Both the position numbers and the translations under genes were made by a program. From an uncultured Prevotella sp. (GTDB taxonomy: Bacteria > Bacteroidota > Bacteroidia > Bacteroidales > Bacteroidaceae): 30,839 bases of DNA. Positions within the stretch are counted from its first letter, which is position 1. Each line of letters starts with the position of its first letter. Where the stretch lies: the NCBI GenBank assembly GCA_900541575.1, contig UQKO01000026.1, positions 1-30,839 on the forward strand, written 5' to 3'. Positions 15,333-23,260 of the stretch are shown here, piece after piece. Under the pieces are notes generated by a model, which was given only the letters and a program-made list of their open reading frames with translations, was not told the origin of the DNA and made no database searches.

Positions 15333-15788
15333 CTACAAATCGTGTTGTTGCAATCGATATTCCGCTAACTTCTCATATTTTGTGCCAGGGCGGCCATAGT
15401 TTGCGTAAGGATAAATGCTGATTCCTCCGCGAGGTGTGAAAAGGCCAGTCACTTCAATATATTTAGGATTCATGAGTTTGATAAGGTCTTTCATAATCAC
15501 GTTGACGCAGTCCTCGTGGAAGTCTCCGTGGTTGCGAAAACTAAAGAGGTAAAGCTTGAGGCTCTTGCTTTCCACCATAAGGTGGTCAGGGAGGTAAGAA
15601 ATGCGTATTTCGGCAAAGTCGGGCTGTCCCGTAATAGGGCACAGACTTGTAAATTCAGGGCAGTTGAAACGTACCCAATAATCGTTGTCTGGATGCTTAT
15701 TGACAAAGGTTTCGAGCACTTCTGGAGCATAGTCGCTCTTATATTCCGTCTTTCGGCCAAGAGCGTTGAGGTGTAGGTCTTCTCTCAT
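15333..15788 (-). CDS. queF: NADPH-dependent 7-cyano-7-deazaguanine reductase (preQ0 reductase)
   Basis: QueF reduces the nitrile of preQ0 to the amine of preQ1 using two NADPH, supplying the base that Tgt inserts into tRNA. At 151 residues this is the single-domain type I (YkvM-like) enzyme. The catalytic cysteine (C50, forming the thioimide) and Asp57 lie in TSLCPITGQPDFAEI. The QueF signature VESKSLKLYLFSFRNHGDFH follows, and FTPRGGISIYPYANYG is near the end. It starts 19 nt after queC on the same strand and is the last gene of the yhhQ–queC–queF unit, so it should share control by the riboswitch upstream of yhhQ. Confidence 0.96.
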   Translation of the reverse strand: MREDLHLNALGRKTEYKSDYAPEVLETFVNKHPDNDYWVRFNCPEFTSLCPITGQPDFAEIRISYLPDHLMVESKSLKLYLFSFRNHGDFHEDCVNVIMKDLIKLMNPKYIEVTGLFTPRGGISIYPYANYGRPGTKYEKLAEYRLQQHDL

Positions 15789-15807
15789 GTGTATAGGACT
15801 GAGTGTG

Positions 15808-16521
15808 TTATTTCTGTTGTATTTTCTCTTTCAAGGCAAGGTAGGCTTCTAATCCTTCACGGCGCAACTTGCATGAAGGACAGTGGCCGCAACCATCGCC
15901 TACTACGCCGTTGTAACAAGTCAGTGTGCGGTGTCTTATAAGGTCGAGCACACCGAGTTCATCGGCCAAGGCCCATGTTTCGCATTTGTCTATCCACATC
16001 AGTGGAGTGTGGATTACGAATTGCTCTTCCATGGCAAGATTGAGTGTGACATTGAGCGAACGGATAAAAGAATCGCGACAGTCGGGATACCCCGAAAAGT
16101 CGGTTTGTGATACACCCGTAATGAGGTGGCGAATGCCGTGCTCACGAGCATATACGGCAGCTATGCTAAGGAAAAAGAGATTGCGCCCGGGCACAAACGT
16201 GTTGGGAGGACCATCCGCAGGTTTCGTTTGGTCCATCACAATGCTGCTATCTGTCAGAGAGTTGTGCGCCAACGTGCTGATAAAGCTAGTATCCATCTTT
16301 TCGAAGTGTACACCTGCTTCGTGGGCTATTTCTTCAGCAATCTCTACTTCGTGAGCGTGCTTCTGTCCGTAAACAAAACTTAGTGCATACACTTCTTTAA
16401 AATGCTTTTTTGCCCAAAATAGGCAAGTAGTGGAGTCTTGTCCACCGCTAAATACTACCAATGCGGGCTCATGAATGAGGCCTCCATCTACGGGTAGCTG
16501 GGGAGTATGATTCAGTGTCAT
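15808..16521 (-). CDS. queC: 7-cyano-7-deazaguanine synthase
   Basis: QueC converts 7-carboxy-7-deazaguanine to preQ0 with ATP and ammonia. The 237-residue protein has the PP-loop VVFSGGQDSTT (22-32) for ATP binding and a C-terminal zinc-binding cluster within CYNGVVGDGCGHCPSCKLRR that supplies four cysteines. A conserved PGRNLFFLSIAA segment lies in the middle. The ATG start is followed by about 18 poorly conserved residues before the core. It is separated from yhhQ by 138 nt, longer than usual within an operon. That gap has a weak GCTCTT/AAGAGC hairpin but no second preQ1 aptamer that I can see. The genes for earlier steps (queD, queE) are not in the window. Confidence 0.96.
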   Translation of the reverse strand: MTLNHTPQLPVDGGLIHEPALVVFSGGQDSTTCLFWAKKHFKEVYALSFVYGQKHAHEVEIAEEIAHEAGVHFEKMDTSFISTLAHNSLTDSSIVMDQTKPADGPPNTFVPGRNLFFLSIAAVYAREHGIRHLITGVSQTDFSGYPDCRDSFIRSLNVTLNLAMEEQFVIHTPLMWIDKCETWALADELGVLDLIRHRTLTCYNGVVGDGCGHCPSCKLRREGLEAYLALKEKIQQK

Positions 16522-16659
16522 ATGATGTGTGATTTATTTGTCTTTAGGGATGACAATTCTTGCAGGAAGGGTGATGAAATGCTCTTGTTAGACAAAGCAG
16601 TTTTTCCAATGCGGAAGAGCGTACCTCCTCTTGAAGAATCTTACGATTGAGTGGATTGC

Positions 16660-17382
16660 TTAAATATCGGAAATGCGCCAAATGCTGTAAGAGATGCTTT
16701 TGTCGTAAGTATCTTCACCTTCAATCTTTTTTAGAAGACGTACGATGTGAATCGTTATCGGTAAGACGATGATTTCGTAAAGTGTTTTCAATACCACTTG
16801 GTTGATCATTAACAATGGCATGATCTTCCAAGGAACCACTCCGCCTAGGGCGAGGGGAAAGAATACTAACGAATCAGCCGCTTCGCCCACTAGTGTGGAG
16901 GCAATGGCACGGTAGGAGAAATGGCGTCCACCTTTTGAGCGAAGCTTCATGCGACTCATTACGTAAGCGTTGAGGAATGAACCTGCTAAAAATGCAATAA
17001 ATGATGCTGCGCAAATGCGTGGTGCAAGACCGAAGATGGCATGAAAGCCTGCATCTCCATTCCAGTAAGAGGCGCCAGGCAGTGCATCGGCTATCATTCC
17101 GAGCACCACAAAGAGAAAGTTCATGGTAAACCCTAACCAGATAATAAGGCGTGCACGACGATAGCCCCATATCTCTACCATACAATCGTTGATGATGTAA
17201 GATATGGGAAACACAATGAGCCCTGCCGTTAATTCTAATGGGCCGATGGCGATCTGTTTGGTTTCTAGGAGATTAGCTGCTATTAAACATACGCAAAAGA
17301 GCACTCCGAGCAGCATAAAAGGAATGCTCACCATAGGGCGTGCCTGTTTGCGCCCTACATTCTGTGAGGAAAAATGTGGCAT
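16660..17382 (-). CDS. yhhQ: Queuosine precursor transporter (YhhQ/QPTR family)
   Basis: YhhQ-type proteins import queuosine precursors such as preQ0/preQ1. With the ATG at 17382 the protein has 240 residues and about six membrane segments, starting at SIPFMLLGVLFCVCLIAANL. Family marks are LIVFPISYIINDCMVEIWGY and ASTLVGEAADSLVFFPLAL. A GTG 33 nt further upstream is in frame but lies inside the preQ1 aptamer, so the ATG immediately after it (MPHFSSQNVG) is the better start. It is the first gene of the unit with queC and queF. Uptake and final synthesis steps under one riboswitch fit a cell that scavenges and also makes the precursor. Confidence 0.93.
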   Translation of the reverse strand: MPHFSSQNVGRKQARPMVSIPFMLLGVLFCVCLIAANLLETKQIAIGPLELTAGLIVFPISYIINDCMVEIWGYRRARLIIWLGFTMNFLFVVLGMIADALPGASYWNGDAGFHAIFGLAPRICAASFIAFLAGSFLNAYVMSRMKLRSKGGRHFSYRAIASTLVGEAADSLVFFPLALGGVVPWKIMPLLMINQVVLKTLYEIIVLPITIHIVRLLKKIEGEDTYDKSISYSIWRISDI

Positions 17383-17387
17383 ATAAT

Positions 17388-17418
17388 CTTGTTTTTTACG
17401 AGGTTTGTCAAGCACTCG
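17388..17418 (-). promoter_or_regulatory. PreQ1 class I riboswitch aptamer in the yhhQ leader
   Basis: The minus-strand RNA reads CGAG, a 12-nt loop UGCUUGACAAAC, CUCG, then UAAAAAACAAG. This is the layout of the minimal preQ1-I aptamer: a short P1 stem, a 12-nt loop ending in the ligand-pairing C, and an A-rich tail. The tail's CAAG can pair with CUUG in the loop to form the pseudoknot. The B. subtilis queC aptamer has the same loop length and a nearly identical tail (AUAAAAAACUAA). The tail ends 5 nt before the yhhQ ATG, so ligand binding probably blocks ribosome access (translational control, inference). Confidence 0.85.
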
Positions 17419-17434
17419 GGGCTGCTATAAGCCC
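17419..17434 (-). other. Small hairpin directly upstream of the preQ1 aptamer
   Basis: GGGCT-TATAGC-AGCCC on the minus strand forms a 5-bp stem that ends where the aptamer's P1 begins, allowing coaxial stacking. It may insulate or support the aptamer. Confidence 0.5.
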
Positions 17435-17460
17435 AAGTTTTAGCTATTGTAAACTTTCTG

Positions 17461-17520
17461 CACTGTTACAATCCATTTTCTCTTTCTATGAAGAGTGAAT
17501 GGCTTTAAACTGCAACAGTG
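17461..17520 (-). other. 60-nt nested hairpin in the yhhQ leader
   Basis: On the minus strand CACTGTTGCA (17520-17511) pairs with TGTAACAGTG (17470-17461) over 10 bp with one G-U. Inside, CCATT pairs with AATGG and CTCTT with AAGAG around a CATAGA loop. It begins about 10 nt after the predicted transcription start and about 40 nt before the preQ1 aptamer. It has no T-run and is not part of any preQ1 aptamer class I know. Confidence 0.6.
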
Positions 17521-17536
17521 TTCAAGTTTCGGGGTG

Positions 17537-17544
17537 CAAAATTA
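17537..17544 (-). promoter_or_regulatory. yhhQ operon promoter -7 box TAATTTTG
   Basis: On the minus strand TAATTTTG fits TAnnTTTG. Transcription from about 17530 would give a leader of about 148 nt containing the nested hairpin, the small hairpin and the preQ1 aptamer, in that order. A -33 TTTG at the usual spacing is not evident. Confidence 0.6.
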
Positions 17545-17701
17545 CAATTTTCTATCGTAACTAGTTACTAGATTACCTAAAAATCAGTGAAGCAGAATGT
17601 AATAGTTGGCATAATCGTTGTCAGTAGGCATCTAAATGTTGTTAGATGACACTGGCGAGTATGCCGATAGGTAGCCCTGTGTGATGTTGGTATTGTCTCA
17701 T

Positions 17702-18628
17702 TCAGTCGAAGCGTAAATAAGGGGCAATCCGTTGCAGGTCAGCAGGAGTAAATTCGTGATATAAGCGAAGCTCTTGTAGTGAATGGATAGGGCCATATTG
17801 TCGGATATGATTGGCTATGGCTTTGGTCTGCTCATAACTGAGGTAGGGGTGGCGTACCAATTCTTTAAACCCTGCATGGTTGATGCGCAGTTTCTTTACG
17901 TTCGTTCGTTCCTCTACTGTGAACCATCTCGAGGCTCCAGCTGGTAGTCCTTCTATCTCGCCTATTTGTGTGACGGAGATAAATCCTCCCAACCGCTCGC
18001 GGTAGTTCACGATTTTTCGTGCATAGTAGCTGCCTATGCCAGGAATTTTTTTTAGCAACGTCGTGTCGGCGCTATTGATATCGACCGTGGTTCCTTCTGA
18101 CAGCTTCTCTTGTTTCTCGTAACTTGGTTTCTCTCCCACAGGTTGGCCATAAGGACGTTCATTGAAAGCAACGAAGGGCTTTCTTTTGTCGGATTCGGCT
18201 ATGCGGATGTAAGGCCTAATTCGTTCAAAGTCGGCTTGGCTCAAGCCGTATAAGCGCTTAAAATCGTCGGGAGAGCGCCAACGGCCTCCCCTTCGGCGAT
18301 ATTTCATCATGTTGAACGTTTGCCATTCGCTAAGTCCGAGCTTTCTTAGTGTAGCTGAATCCGCGTGGTTGGGGTCGAAGGGAAAGAGCTTGTGTGCCAA
18401 CTGAGCCGGTGCATATTGGGGGCCAAAAGTATTCTTTTCTGCTTTCGCCACTTTCTTTTGTAGCTCTTGTACGTAGCTTTTCTCCTTTTCCGACAGACTT
18501 TCTTCTTCAACGCTTCCCTCGCTATTATACTTTGTTATCATCGTAGTTATGCCAATCACCACGATTATTGCCGCTGCACAGAAAAGAAATAAACGCATCT
18601 CGTCTTTATGTATACGTGGAAAGTGCAT
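17702..18628 (-). CDS. Helix-hairpin-helix protein, ComEA-like
   Basis: The 308-residue protein has one N-terminal membrane segment (about residues 12-32), then a charged coiled-coil-like stretch (SLSEKEKSYVQELQKKVAKA) and three helix-hairpin-helix regions at about 85-142, 182-238 and 246-306. The middle one carries the classic VDINSADTTLLKKIPGIG. HhH domains bind DNA backbone nonspecifically. A membrane-anchored protein with the DNA-binding part probably outside the cytoplasm resembles ComEA of DNA uptake, but three HhH units are more than the usual ComEA has and no other competence gene is near. DNA uptake is therefore only a possibility. It lies 101 nt downstream of the DUF6057-like gene on the same strand. 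Confidence 0.8.
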   Translation of the reverse strand: MHFPRIHKDEMRLFLFCAAAIIVVIGITTMITKYNSEGSVEEESLSEKEKSYVQELQKKVAKAEKNTFGPQYAPAQLAHKLFPFDPNHADSATLRKLGLSEWQTFNMMKYRRRGGRWRSPDDFKRLYGLSQADFERIRPYIRIAESDKRKPFVAFNERPYGQPVGEKPSYEKQEKLSEGTTVDINSADTTLLKKIPGIGSYYARKIVNYRERLGGFISVTQIGEIEGLPAGASRWFTVEERTNVKKLRINHAGFKELVRHPYLSYEQTKAIANHIRQYGPIHSLQELRLYHEFTPADLQRIAPYLRFD

Positions 18629-18729
18629 GAGTTTAAGTATTTAGAACGTTTATTTGTTAGTGCAAAGGGGGAAGAACAGATACGGATTTAGCTTAGCACT
18701 AGGAAAGTAATGGAGAAGAAGGTAACATA

Positions 18730-19923
18730 TTAGTGAGAACCATACTGGTACCACCACCAGTAAGTTTCTCCGTAAGAGTAACGAAGTGTATTTCTACGTA
18801 TGGTAGTATTGGCGATGGTATCGCCCATGTCTTGATAGTCGGTGTAATTGGCTTCAATGCTGCTATCGTGATAGTCTACGATGGGGCATTCGCAGATGCG
18901 CTTATAGATCACCATGGCTTGGGCAAAGTAGGTCGGTAGTGAGTTTTGTGCTGTTTCGCGAGGATAATAGCGCACCACTTCGTTGGCAAATTGTGGCAGA
19001 TTACGCTCGAGTAAGAGGGCGGTGAGGTAATAATCTATTGCGGCGCGGTTGGGCTTTCCGTTAAAAGATGAGATCCATGCACATCTTTGAAAATACTTTA
19101 AAGCCGATTCTCCCTTGTGTGGCATGCTTCCAAGGAGGTGGTAAAGGCTGTCGGCTGGGAAGAGCAACTGTTGCTCGTGATCTGTTGGGAGGAGTAAACA
19201 TTTGCTTCCTCCTGATGGCACCATCTGTTCGAATGCTTTTTCGCCCAAGCCTTTTTTCTGTGAACGAGCCATGAGATAGCATCGCATCGCAAAAAGTCGT
19301 GGCGAGGTGACATAAGATTTGTCGCCCGTATGGTATGCTCTTTTGTAGTGTCCCGTCTGGAGAGCTTGTGCAGTGCGTAGTTCGTAATGTTGTAGGTCGG
19401 TGGTACCGCTGCCTATACCTAAGAATAGAAATAGCAACAATAGCTGCAATAATCGTGGATAGCACTTACGCCAAAAACTTGGCGTATTTGCGGATTCTGT
19501 GTGGCGTGTGATGTGTTTTGTGCCGTGTGCAATTTTTTCTGTGCTTTGCACAGGTATTTTAGTAGTTTTCTCGTGATTCCCATCTTTCCATCGGCCTATT
19601 GCGATGGTGAGGATGGTTACGACGAAGCCTGCAAAGGTGAGTAGAATGAGGTAGCGCGGAGAAACGAAATGCCAACTTGTGAGCATGGCTGCAGCCCATG
19701 CTGCTAAGGCGTAAGCCGATTTGCCTTCGTAGCCATTACATCGTATCAATTTCTCTGCTAGTTGGGCTACAGCAACGAAAGCTAGCGTAAGTACGATAGC
19801 TGTGAGCCAGGGCCTCGGCTCTATGCTCTCATCCATAATGCGGCTTAGCAGGTAAGCTAGTACGTCTCCTTCTGTGTAACGGAAATAGAGTAACAGATAG
19901 ATGGAAAATAAGAGTTGGAACAC
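18730..19923 (-). CDS. Multi-spanning membrane protein, DUF6057-like
   Basis: The 397-residue protein starts with GTG and has several hydrophobic segments in its first half (about 2-15, 41-58, 71-86, 90-107 and, after a polar stretch, 157-172). A soluble C-terminal region of about 220 residues looks helical and repeat-like (YELRTAQALQTGHYKRAYH, then a segment with LPTYFAQAMVIYKR). This layout recalls the Bacteroidales DUF6057 family, whose function is unknown; I am not certain of the family. The protein ends in an aromatic-rich tail (YGETYWWWYQYGSH). It lies downstream of a strong terminator behind secG, so it likely has its own promoter, which I could not identify. Confidence 0.6.
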   Translation of the reverse strand: MFQLLFSIYLLLYFRYTEGDVLAYLLSRIMDESIEPRPWLTAIVLTLAFVAVAQLAEKLIRCNGYEGKSAYALAAWAAAMLTSWHFVSPRYLILLTFAGFVVTILTIAIGRWKDGNHEKTTKIPVQSTEKIAHGTKHITRHTESANTPSFWRKCYPRLLQLLLLFLFLGIGSGTTDLQHYELRTAQALQTGHYKRAYHTGDKSYVTSPRLFAMRCYLMARSQKKGLGEKAFEQMVPSGGSKCLLLPTDHEQQLLFPADSLYHLLGSMPHKGESALKYFQRCAWISSFNGKPNRAAIDYYLTALLLERNLPQFANEVVRYYPRETAQNSLPTYFAQAMVIYKRICECPIVDYHDSSIEANYTDYQDMGDTIANTTIRRNTLRYSYGETYWWWYQYGSH

Positions 19924-19944
19924 TAATCAAACTTTTTAGATACG

Positions 19945-20010
19945 AAAAAAAAAGAAGATGAGGTTATAAAGAAGTTCCATGCTTAGCAGGGACAACATTT
20001 ATAACCTCAT
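19945..20010 (-). terminator. secG terminator: 13-bp perfect stem and nine-T run
   Basis: ATGAGGTTATAAA (19958-19970) and its exact complement (19998-20010) form a 13-bp stem with a 27-nt loop. On the minus strand it is followed by CTTC and then nine T (19945-19953). The position fits the end of secG transcription. The loop is much larger than in textbook intrinsic terminators. Confidence 0.75.
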
Positions 20011-20088
20011 AGATTTCTTGGTCGCTTTGTGTAAGGATTCTTACTCCTTATAATATAGGAATCATTTTCCTTGCTAGCTTCTTCACTT

Positions 20089-20406
20089 TTACTGTGCGGG
20101 AGCCACGGGAGTGTTTGTCGCGGGAGTGGCTGGAGTGGATGCAGCGGGTTTAGCGCTAGTCACTACGGAGTCAATGTCGGCCTGACGAGGGGCGAAGAAA
20201 GAACTTGCTATAGCGAGTACGACCAACACACCTGCCAACGTCCATGTGGCTTTTTCTACGACATCGGTGGTTTTACGTACGCCCATGATTTGGTTAGAAG
20301 CAGCGAAGTTGGATGCTAAGCCACCGCCCTTAGATTCTTGGATGCATACGATGAACACAAGCATTATGGCTACGATGATAGCCAGGATTACGAGTACTGA
20401 ATACAT
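20089..20406 (-). CDS. secG: Preprotein translocase subunit SecG
   Basis: SecG is the small auxiliary subunit of the SecYEG channel. The 105-residue protein has two membrane segments (about 3-23 and 55-72) separated by the family loop CIQESKGGGLASNFAASNQI. The C-terminal tail is rich in Ala, Pro and Thr (TPATPATNTPVAPAQ), common in Bacteroidota SecG. The order regulator–lptE–TPR–secG on one strand matches a conserved Bacteroidales cluster as I recall it. The gene is followed by a strong terminator, so it is probably the last gene of that transcript. Confidence 0.93.
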   Translation of the reverse strand: MYSVLVILAIIVAIMLVFIVCIQESKGGGLASNFAASNQIMGVRKTTDVVEKATWTLAGVLVVLAIASSFFAPRQADIDSVVTSAKPAASTPATPATNTPVAPAQ

Positions 20407-20468
20407 ATTTTACTATTATTATTTGTTTCTTCTTTTATCTGAGAATACCTCGTTAAGTTGAGGATGGT

Positions 20469-21233
20469 TTAGCCTTTGTTGTGGTTTTGATTGATAATCA
20501 ACTTTTGCAAGAACCTTATTTGGTCTGCAAAGTAACTACTTTTTTTCGGATTATTCAAGTTTACTTTGCGGATAATTTCCAATGCCTTCTCATATCTTTG
20601 TTGTTTGATGTAGATTTTGGCAAGGGTCATGGTGAGATAGCCATCTTCCGAAGAACTATCTTGCTCGTCTCGATCGGAGGGCTCTTCGGGCACGTATTCG
20701 GGATTCTCTTGTAACTTGAAGCGTTCGGGCTTGTTCTCAATAAAGTCATCAATGAGTTCGCTACTGCGATCGGTGGACGTGTTAGAACCCGATGTCGTGA
20801 TTGGTTTCGCATCGTCAAGTTGTAGAAGGAATGCGGCATAGTCGGTAGTGGCATCGGCCGCGGTCAACTTACGGTGTGGAGAGGAAGCTTGAGTTGAAGA
20901 ATCGGGAGTGGTACGCAAGAAATTGTCGATGAGCGATGCAGTGCGATCGCCCCCCTCTTGTAGCTCGTTCTCTTCTTTATGGAGGGGAGAGGACTGAATC
21001 TCATAGTTACAAGCCTCCACCATTTTGAAAAGTACGCGGCGGTCGGGCACGTAGAGCGCAGCCTTGCGAAGCTCTTCGCCAAAGGTAGGATCGTGAAGGA
21101 GAAAGAGGTTTTGCAGAAACATGAGCCGTGCTGCCTGATAGTATGGATACTTAGCCACGAGCTCGCGAAGCCCGTAGAGAGTATCTTTATTGAGGCGCTC
21201 GGGGTGAGCAATAAGTTCGGCTAATGGTTCCAT
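20469..21233 (-). CDS. Tetratricopeptide-repeat protein of the lptE–secG cluster
   Basis: The 254-residue protein begins MEPLAELIAHPERLNKDTLY, followed by a helical N-terminal domain (LVAKYPYYQAARLMFLQNLF; DPTFGEELRKAALYVPDRR). A low-complexity polar middle rich in Ser, Thr and Asp comes next, with two FLRTTPDSS/FIENKPERF-type segments that recall an 'IDxFL/FIxxxP' repeat. A C-terminal TPR reads LAKIYIKQQRYEKALEIIRKVNLNNPKKSSYF. An in-frame TTG 75 nt upstream would add a hydrophobic stretch; the ATG is preferred because the family motif starts there. Function unknown; its place between lptE and secG suggests envelope biogenesis. Confidence 0.8.
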   Translation of the reverse strand: MEPLAELIAHPERLNKDTLYGLRELVAKYPYYQAARLMFLQNLFLLHDPTFGEELRKAALYVPDRRVLFKMVEACNYEIQSSPLHKEENELQEGGDRTASLIDNFLRTTPDSSTQASSPHRKLTAADATTDYAAFLLQLDDAKPITTSGSNTSTDRSSELIDDFIENKPERFKLQENPEYVPEEPSDRDEQDSSSEDGYLTMTLAKIYIKQQRYEKALEIIRKVNLNNPKKSSYFADQIRFLQKLIINQNHNKG

Positions 21234-21362
21234 GAGGGGTATCAAGTTGGGGAATATGATGGAGAAAGCGTGATAAATCTTGGCTGAAGCAGAGAGGGAA
21301 ATTGCCAAGTGTAGTTATGCATTGGGTTAGCGCTGAAAATGCGCTTGCCTAGTGTGGAATAT

Positions 21363-21881
21363 TTACCAATCACCTACGGTTGCATTGAATATTTGATCGC
21401 AAATGTCGTTAACCATCTCTGTGACGAGTCGTTCTTGCACGGCAGTGAGTTGTTGTGTGGCATCATATTGCGATGTAGCAGAGAATTGCTTTTCCCAATT
21501 TACGTTAGTCTTAGCGTTGGTAAAGCGTATGTTGACTGTCATGCGGAGTTGTACTTGTGAAGCATATCCATCAGCCGAGATACCTTTATTATACTGATCA
21601 TAGCCTGTGATTTCGCCAGCTACGTGGAGGTCGCCACCACGTTTTACGAGTCGCAGACGCGTTTGGTTGGCATAGACATCTTGTAGCTTATTATTGAGCA
21701 TAGCTTCCATAGGAGCCCATCCATAGGGGGCGCGATTGGCAACCTTATCAATCTGGATAGTCTTTATTAAATCGTAGTTGATGTTGGTCCCCGTGAAAGA
21801 ATATTTGGGCAAGCTGCAACTAGGCAAAAGCATGAGAATCAGTAGCGGCAGTGCGGTGAAGAGTAAAATCTTGCGTGTCAT
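21363..21881 (-). CDS. lptE: LptE-family LPS-assembly lipoprotein
   Basis: LptE plugs the LptD barrel and helps insert lipopolysaccharide into the outer membrane. The 172-residue protein has a lipoprotein signal ending in LPSCS (lipobox Cys22), then the KYSFTGTNINYDLIKTIQID start typical of Bacteroidota LptE. Central and C-terminal parts follow, with GEITGYDQYNKGISADGYA and the VNWEKQFSATSQYD strand. Its ATG overlaps the TGA of the upstream sigma-54 regulator (ATGA), so the two are translationally coupled. Together with the LptF/G-type permease at 6108-7307 it represents the Lpt pathway in this window. Confidence 0.88.
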   Translation of the reverse strand: MTRKILLFTALPLLILMLLPSCSLPKYSFTGTNINYDLIKTIQIDKVANRAPYGWAPMEAMLNNKLQDVYANQTRLRLVKRGGDLHVAGEITGYDQYNKGISADGYASQVQLRMTVNIRFTNAKTNVNWEKQFSATSQYDATQQLTAVQERLVTEMVNDICDQIFNATVGDW

Positions 21882-23164
21882 TCCAGTCCGTATTCCTTGA
21901 TTTTTCGATAGAGTGTACGCTCGGAAATGCCAAGTTGATCGGCAGCGGCTTTTCGGCGTCCGTTGTTGGTTTGTAGAGCTCGACGTATCATGTCGCGTTC
22001 TAGATCGTCAAGTGATTGAGGCATGTTGTCTTTCCCTCGGTGGCTTGTTGCGGGCTTGTCAGTAGCCGAGTTGGGCTGCACTAGGTCGTCGTCCTTCACT
22101 TCCTCAGCTTCCCAATAGGGAAGGTCTTGTTCGTTGTCATTGGCAAATTTTATCGAGGGTTGGGCACTTTCAAAAGTGAGCGCATTGTCGGTAAGCGATT
22201 GCGTCGGGGTGGGGTGAATGTCTTTGTGCTGCTGTTGCTCGCGAACGTAGCGCTTGAGCTCGGCCACATCGCGTCTTAGGTCGAAGAGTATTTGATAAAG
22301 CAGTTCTCGTTCGGCTTCGAAACTGTGTTGTTCTTTTCCCTTATCACCTACGGAGATAATCTGCGTATTGTGCGATTCTTGGGGTAGGTAATGGCTTAGA
22401 ATCTCTGGCGTGATGTCTCTCTCTTCAGCTGTCACGCTCATATTCTCTGCCAGGTTTTTGAGCTGTCTTACATTGCCGGGCCAAGAGTAGGCTAGGAGTA
22501 TGCGTTGTGCATCTTCGTTGAGGCGCACGGGGGGCATATTATACTTCTCGCTCATATCGAGCGCGAATTTGCGAAAGAGCAAGGCCGCATCGGTTCCTCT
22601 TTCACGAAGGGCTGGGATGCTTATCGATACGGTGTTGAGTCGGTAATAGAGGTCTTCGCGAAACTTGCCATCAGCGATGGCCTTTTCCATGTTTACATTG
22701 GTGGCAGCCACGATGCGCACGTCTGTTTTCCTCACTTCGCTAGCACCTACTCGTATGTATTCGCCAGTTTCGAGTACGCGTAAGAGACGGGCTTGCGTTT
22801 GTAGCGGAAGTTCGCCTACCTCGTCGAGGAAGAGCGTACCGCCATTGGCAGCAGCGAAATAGCCTTCACGCTGATCAACAGCTCCTGTGAATGCTCCCTT
22901 TTCATGGCCGAAGAGTTCGGAGTCGATGGTGCCTTCAGGAATGGCACCGCAGTTGACGGCAAAATATTTTTTGTTTTTACGCAAGCTATGGTCGTGGATG
23001 ATGCGGGGAAAGGATTCTTTGCCCACGCCGTTCTCGCCAGTAACTAGAACCGACAGATCCACAGGCGCAATTTTTAGGGCAATTTCGATAGCCCTATTAA
23101 GGGCTTCGCAATTCCCTACAATACCGTAGCGCTGCTTGATGCGTTGTACCGTTGAGTTATCCAT
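21878..23164 (-). CDS. Sigma-54-dependent transcriptional regulator (AAA+ and Fis-type HTH)
   Basis: This 428-residue bacterial enhancer-binding protein activates RpoN promoters. The AAA+ domain starts almost at the N-terminus: Walker A GENGVGKE (43-50), the sigma-54 contact loop GAFTGA (90-95), Walker B TLFLDEVGEL and the arginine-finger region FREDLYYRLNTVSI. A linker with a coiled-coil segment (RDVAELKRYVREQQQ) leads to a Fis-type HTH (RRKAAADQLGISERTLYRKI). There is no receiver or sensor domain, so activity must be set by expression or partners. Translational coupling to lptE hints at envelope-related control. A TACCTTTG promoter box lies about 56 nt upstream. Confidence 0.93.
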   Translation of the reverse strand: MDNSTVQRIKQRYGIVGNCEALNRAIEIALKIAPVDLSVLVTGENGVGKESFPRIIHDHSLRKNKKYFAVNCGAIPEGTIDSELFGHEKGAFTGAVDQREGYFAAANGGTLFLDEVGELPLQTQARLLRVLETGEYIRVGASEVRKTDVRIVAATNVNMEKAIADGKFREDLYYRLNTVSISIPALRERGTDAALLFRKFALDMSEKYNMPPVRLNEDAQRILLAYSWPGNVRQLKNLAENMSVTAEERDITPEILSHYLPQESHNTQIISVGDKGKEQHSFEAERELLYQILFDLRRDVAELKRYVREQQQHKDIHPTPTQSLTDNALTFESAQPSIKFANDNEQDLPYWEAEEVKDDDLVQPNSATDKPATSHRGKDNMPQSLDDLERDMIRRALQTNNGRRKAAADQLGISERTLYRKIKEYGLE

Positions 23165-23219
23165 TTGTACGTGTTGTATTAAAATGCTGACTCGCGATGA
23201 GTGTTGAGGCTCTTCTGTG

Positions 23220-23227
23220 CAAAGGTA
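23220..23227 (-). promoter_or_regulatory. Promoter -7 box TACCTTTG ahead of the sigma-54 regulator
   Basis: On the minus strand TACCTTTG lies about 56 nt before the ATG. It fits TAnnTTTG; the -33 element is only a TTT-rich stretch. It would drive the regulator–lptE–TPR–secG transcript. Confidence 0.55.
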
Positions 23228-23260
23228 CGTTTTTTATCTTAAAAATGCGGGGTATGATGC

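Noticed and set aside
16522..16659. Second preQ1 aptamer between yhhQ and queC
   Set aside because: No short stem with a 12-nt loop and A-rich tail; only a weak GCTCTT/AAGAGC pair with a large loop.
17383..17415. GTG start of yhhQ at 17415
   Set aside because: It lies inside the preQ1 aptamer loop and the added residues are not family-like; the ATG at 17382 fits better.
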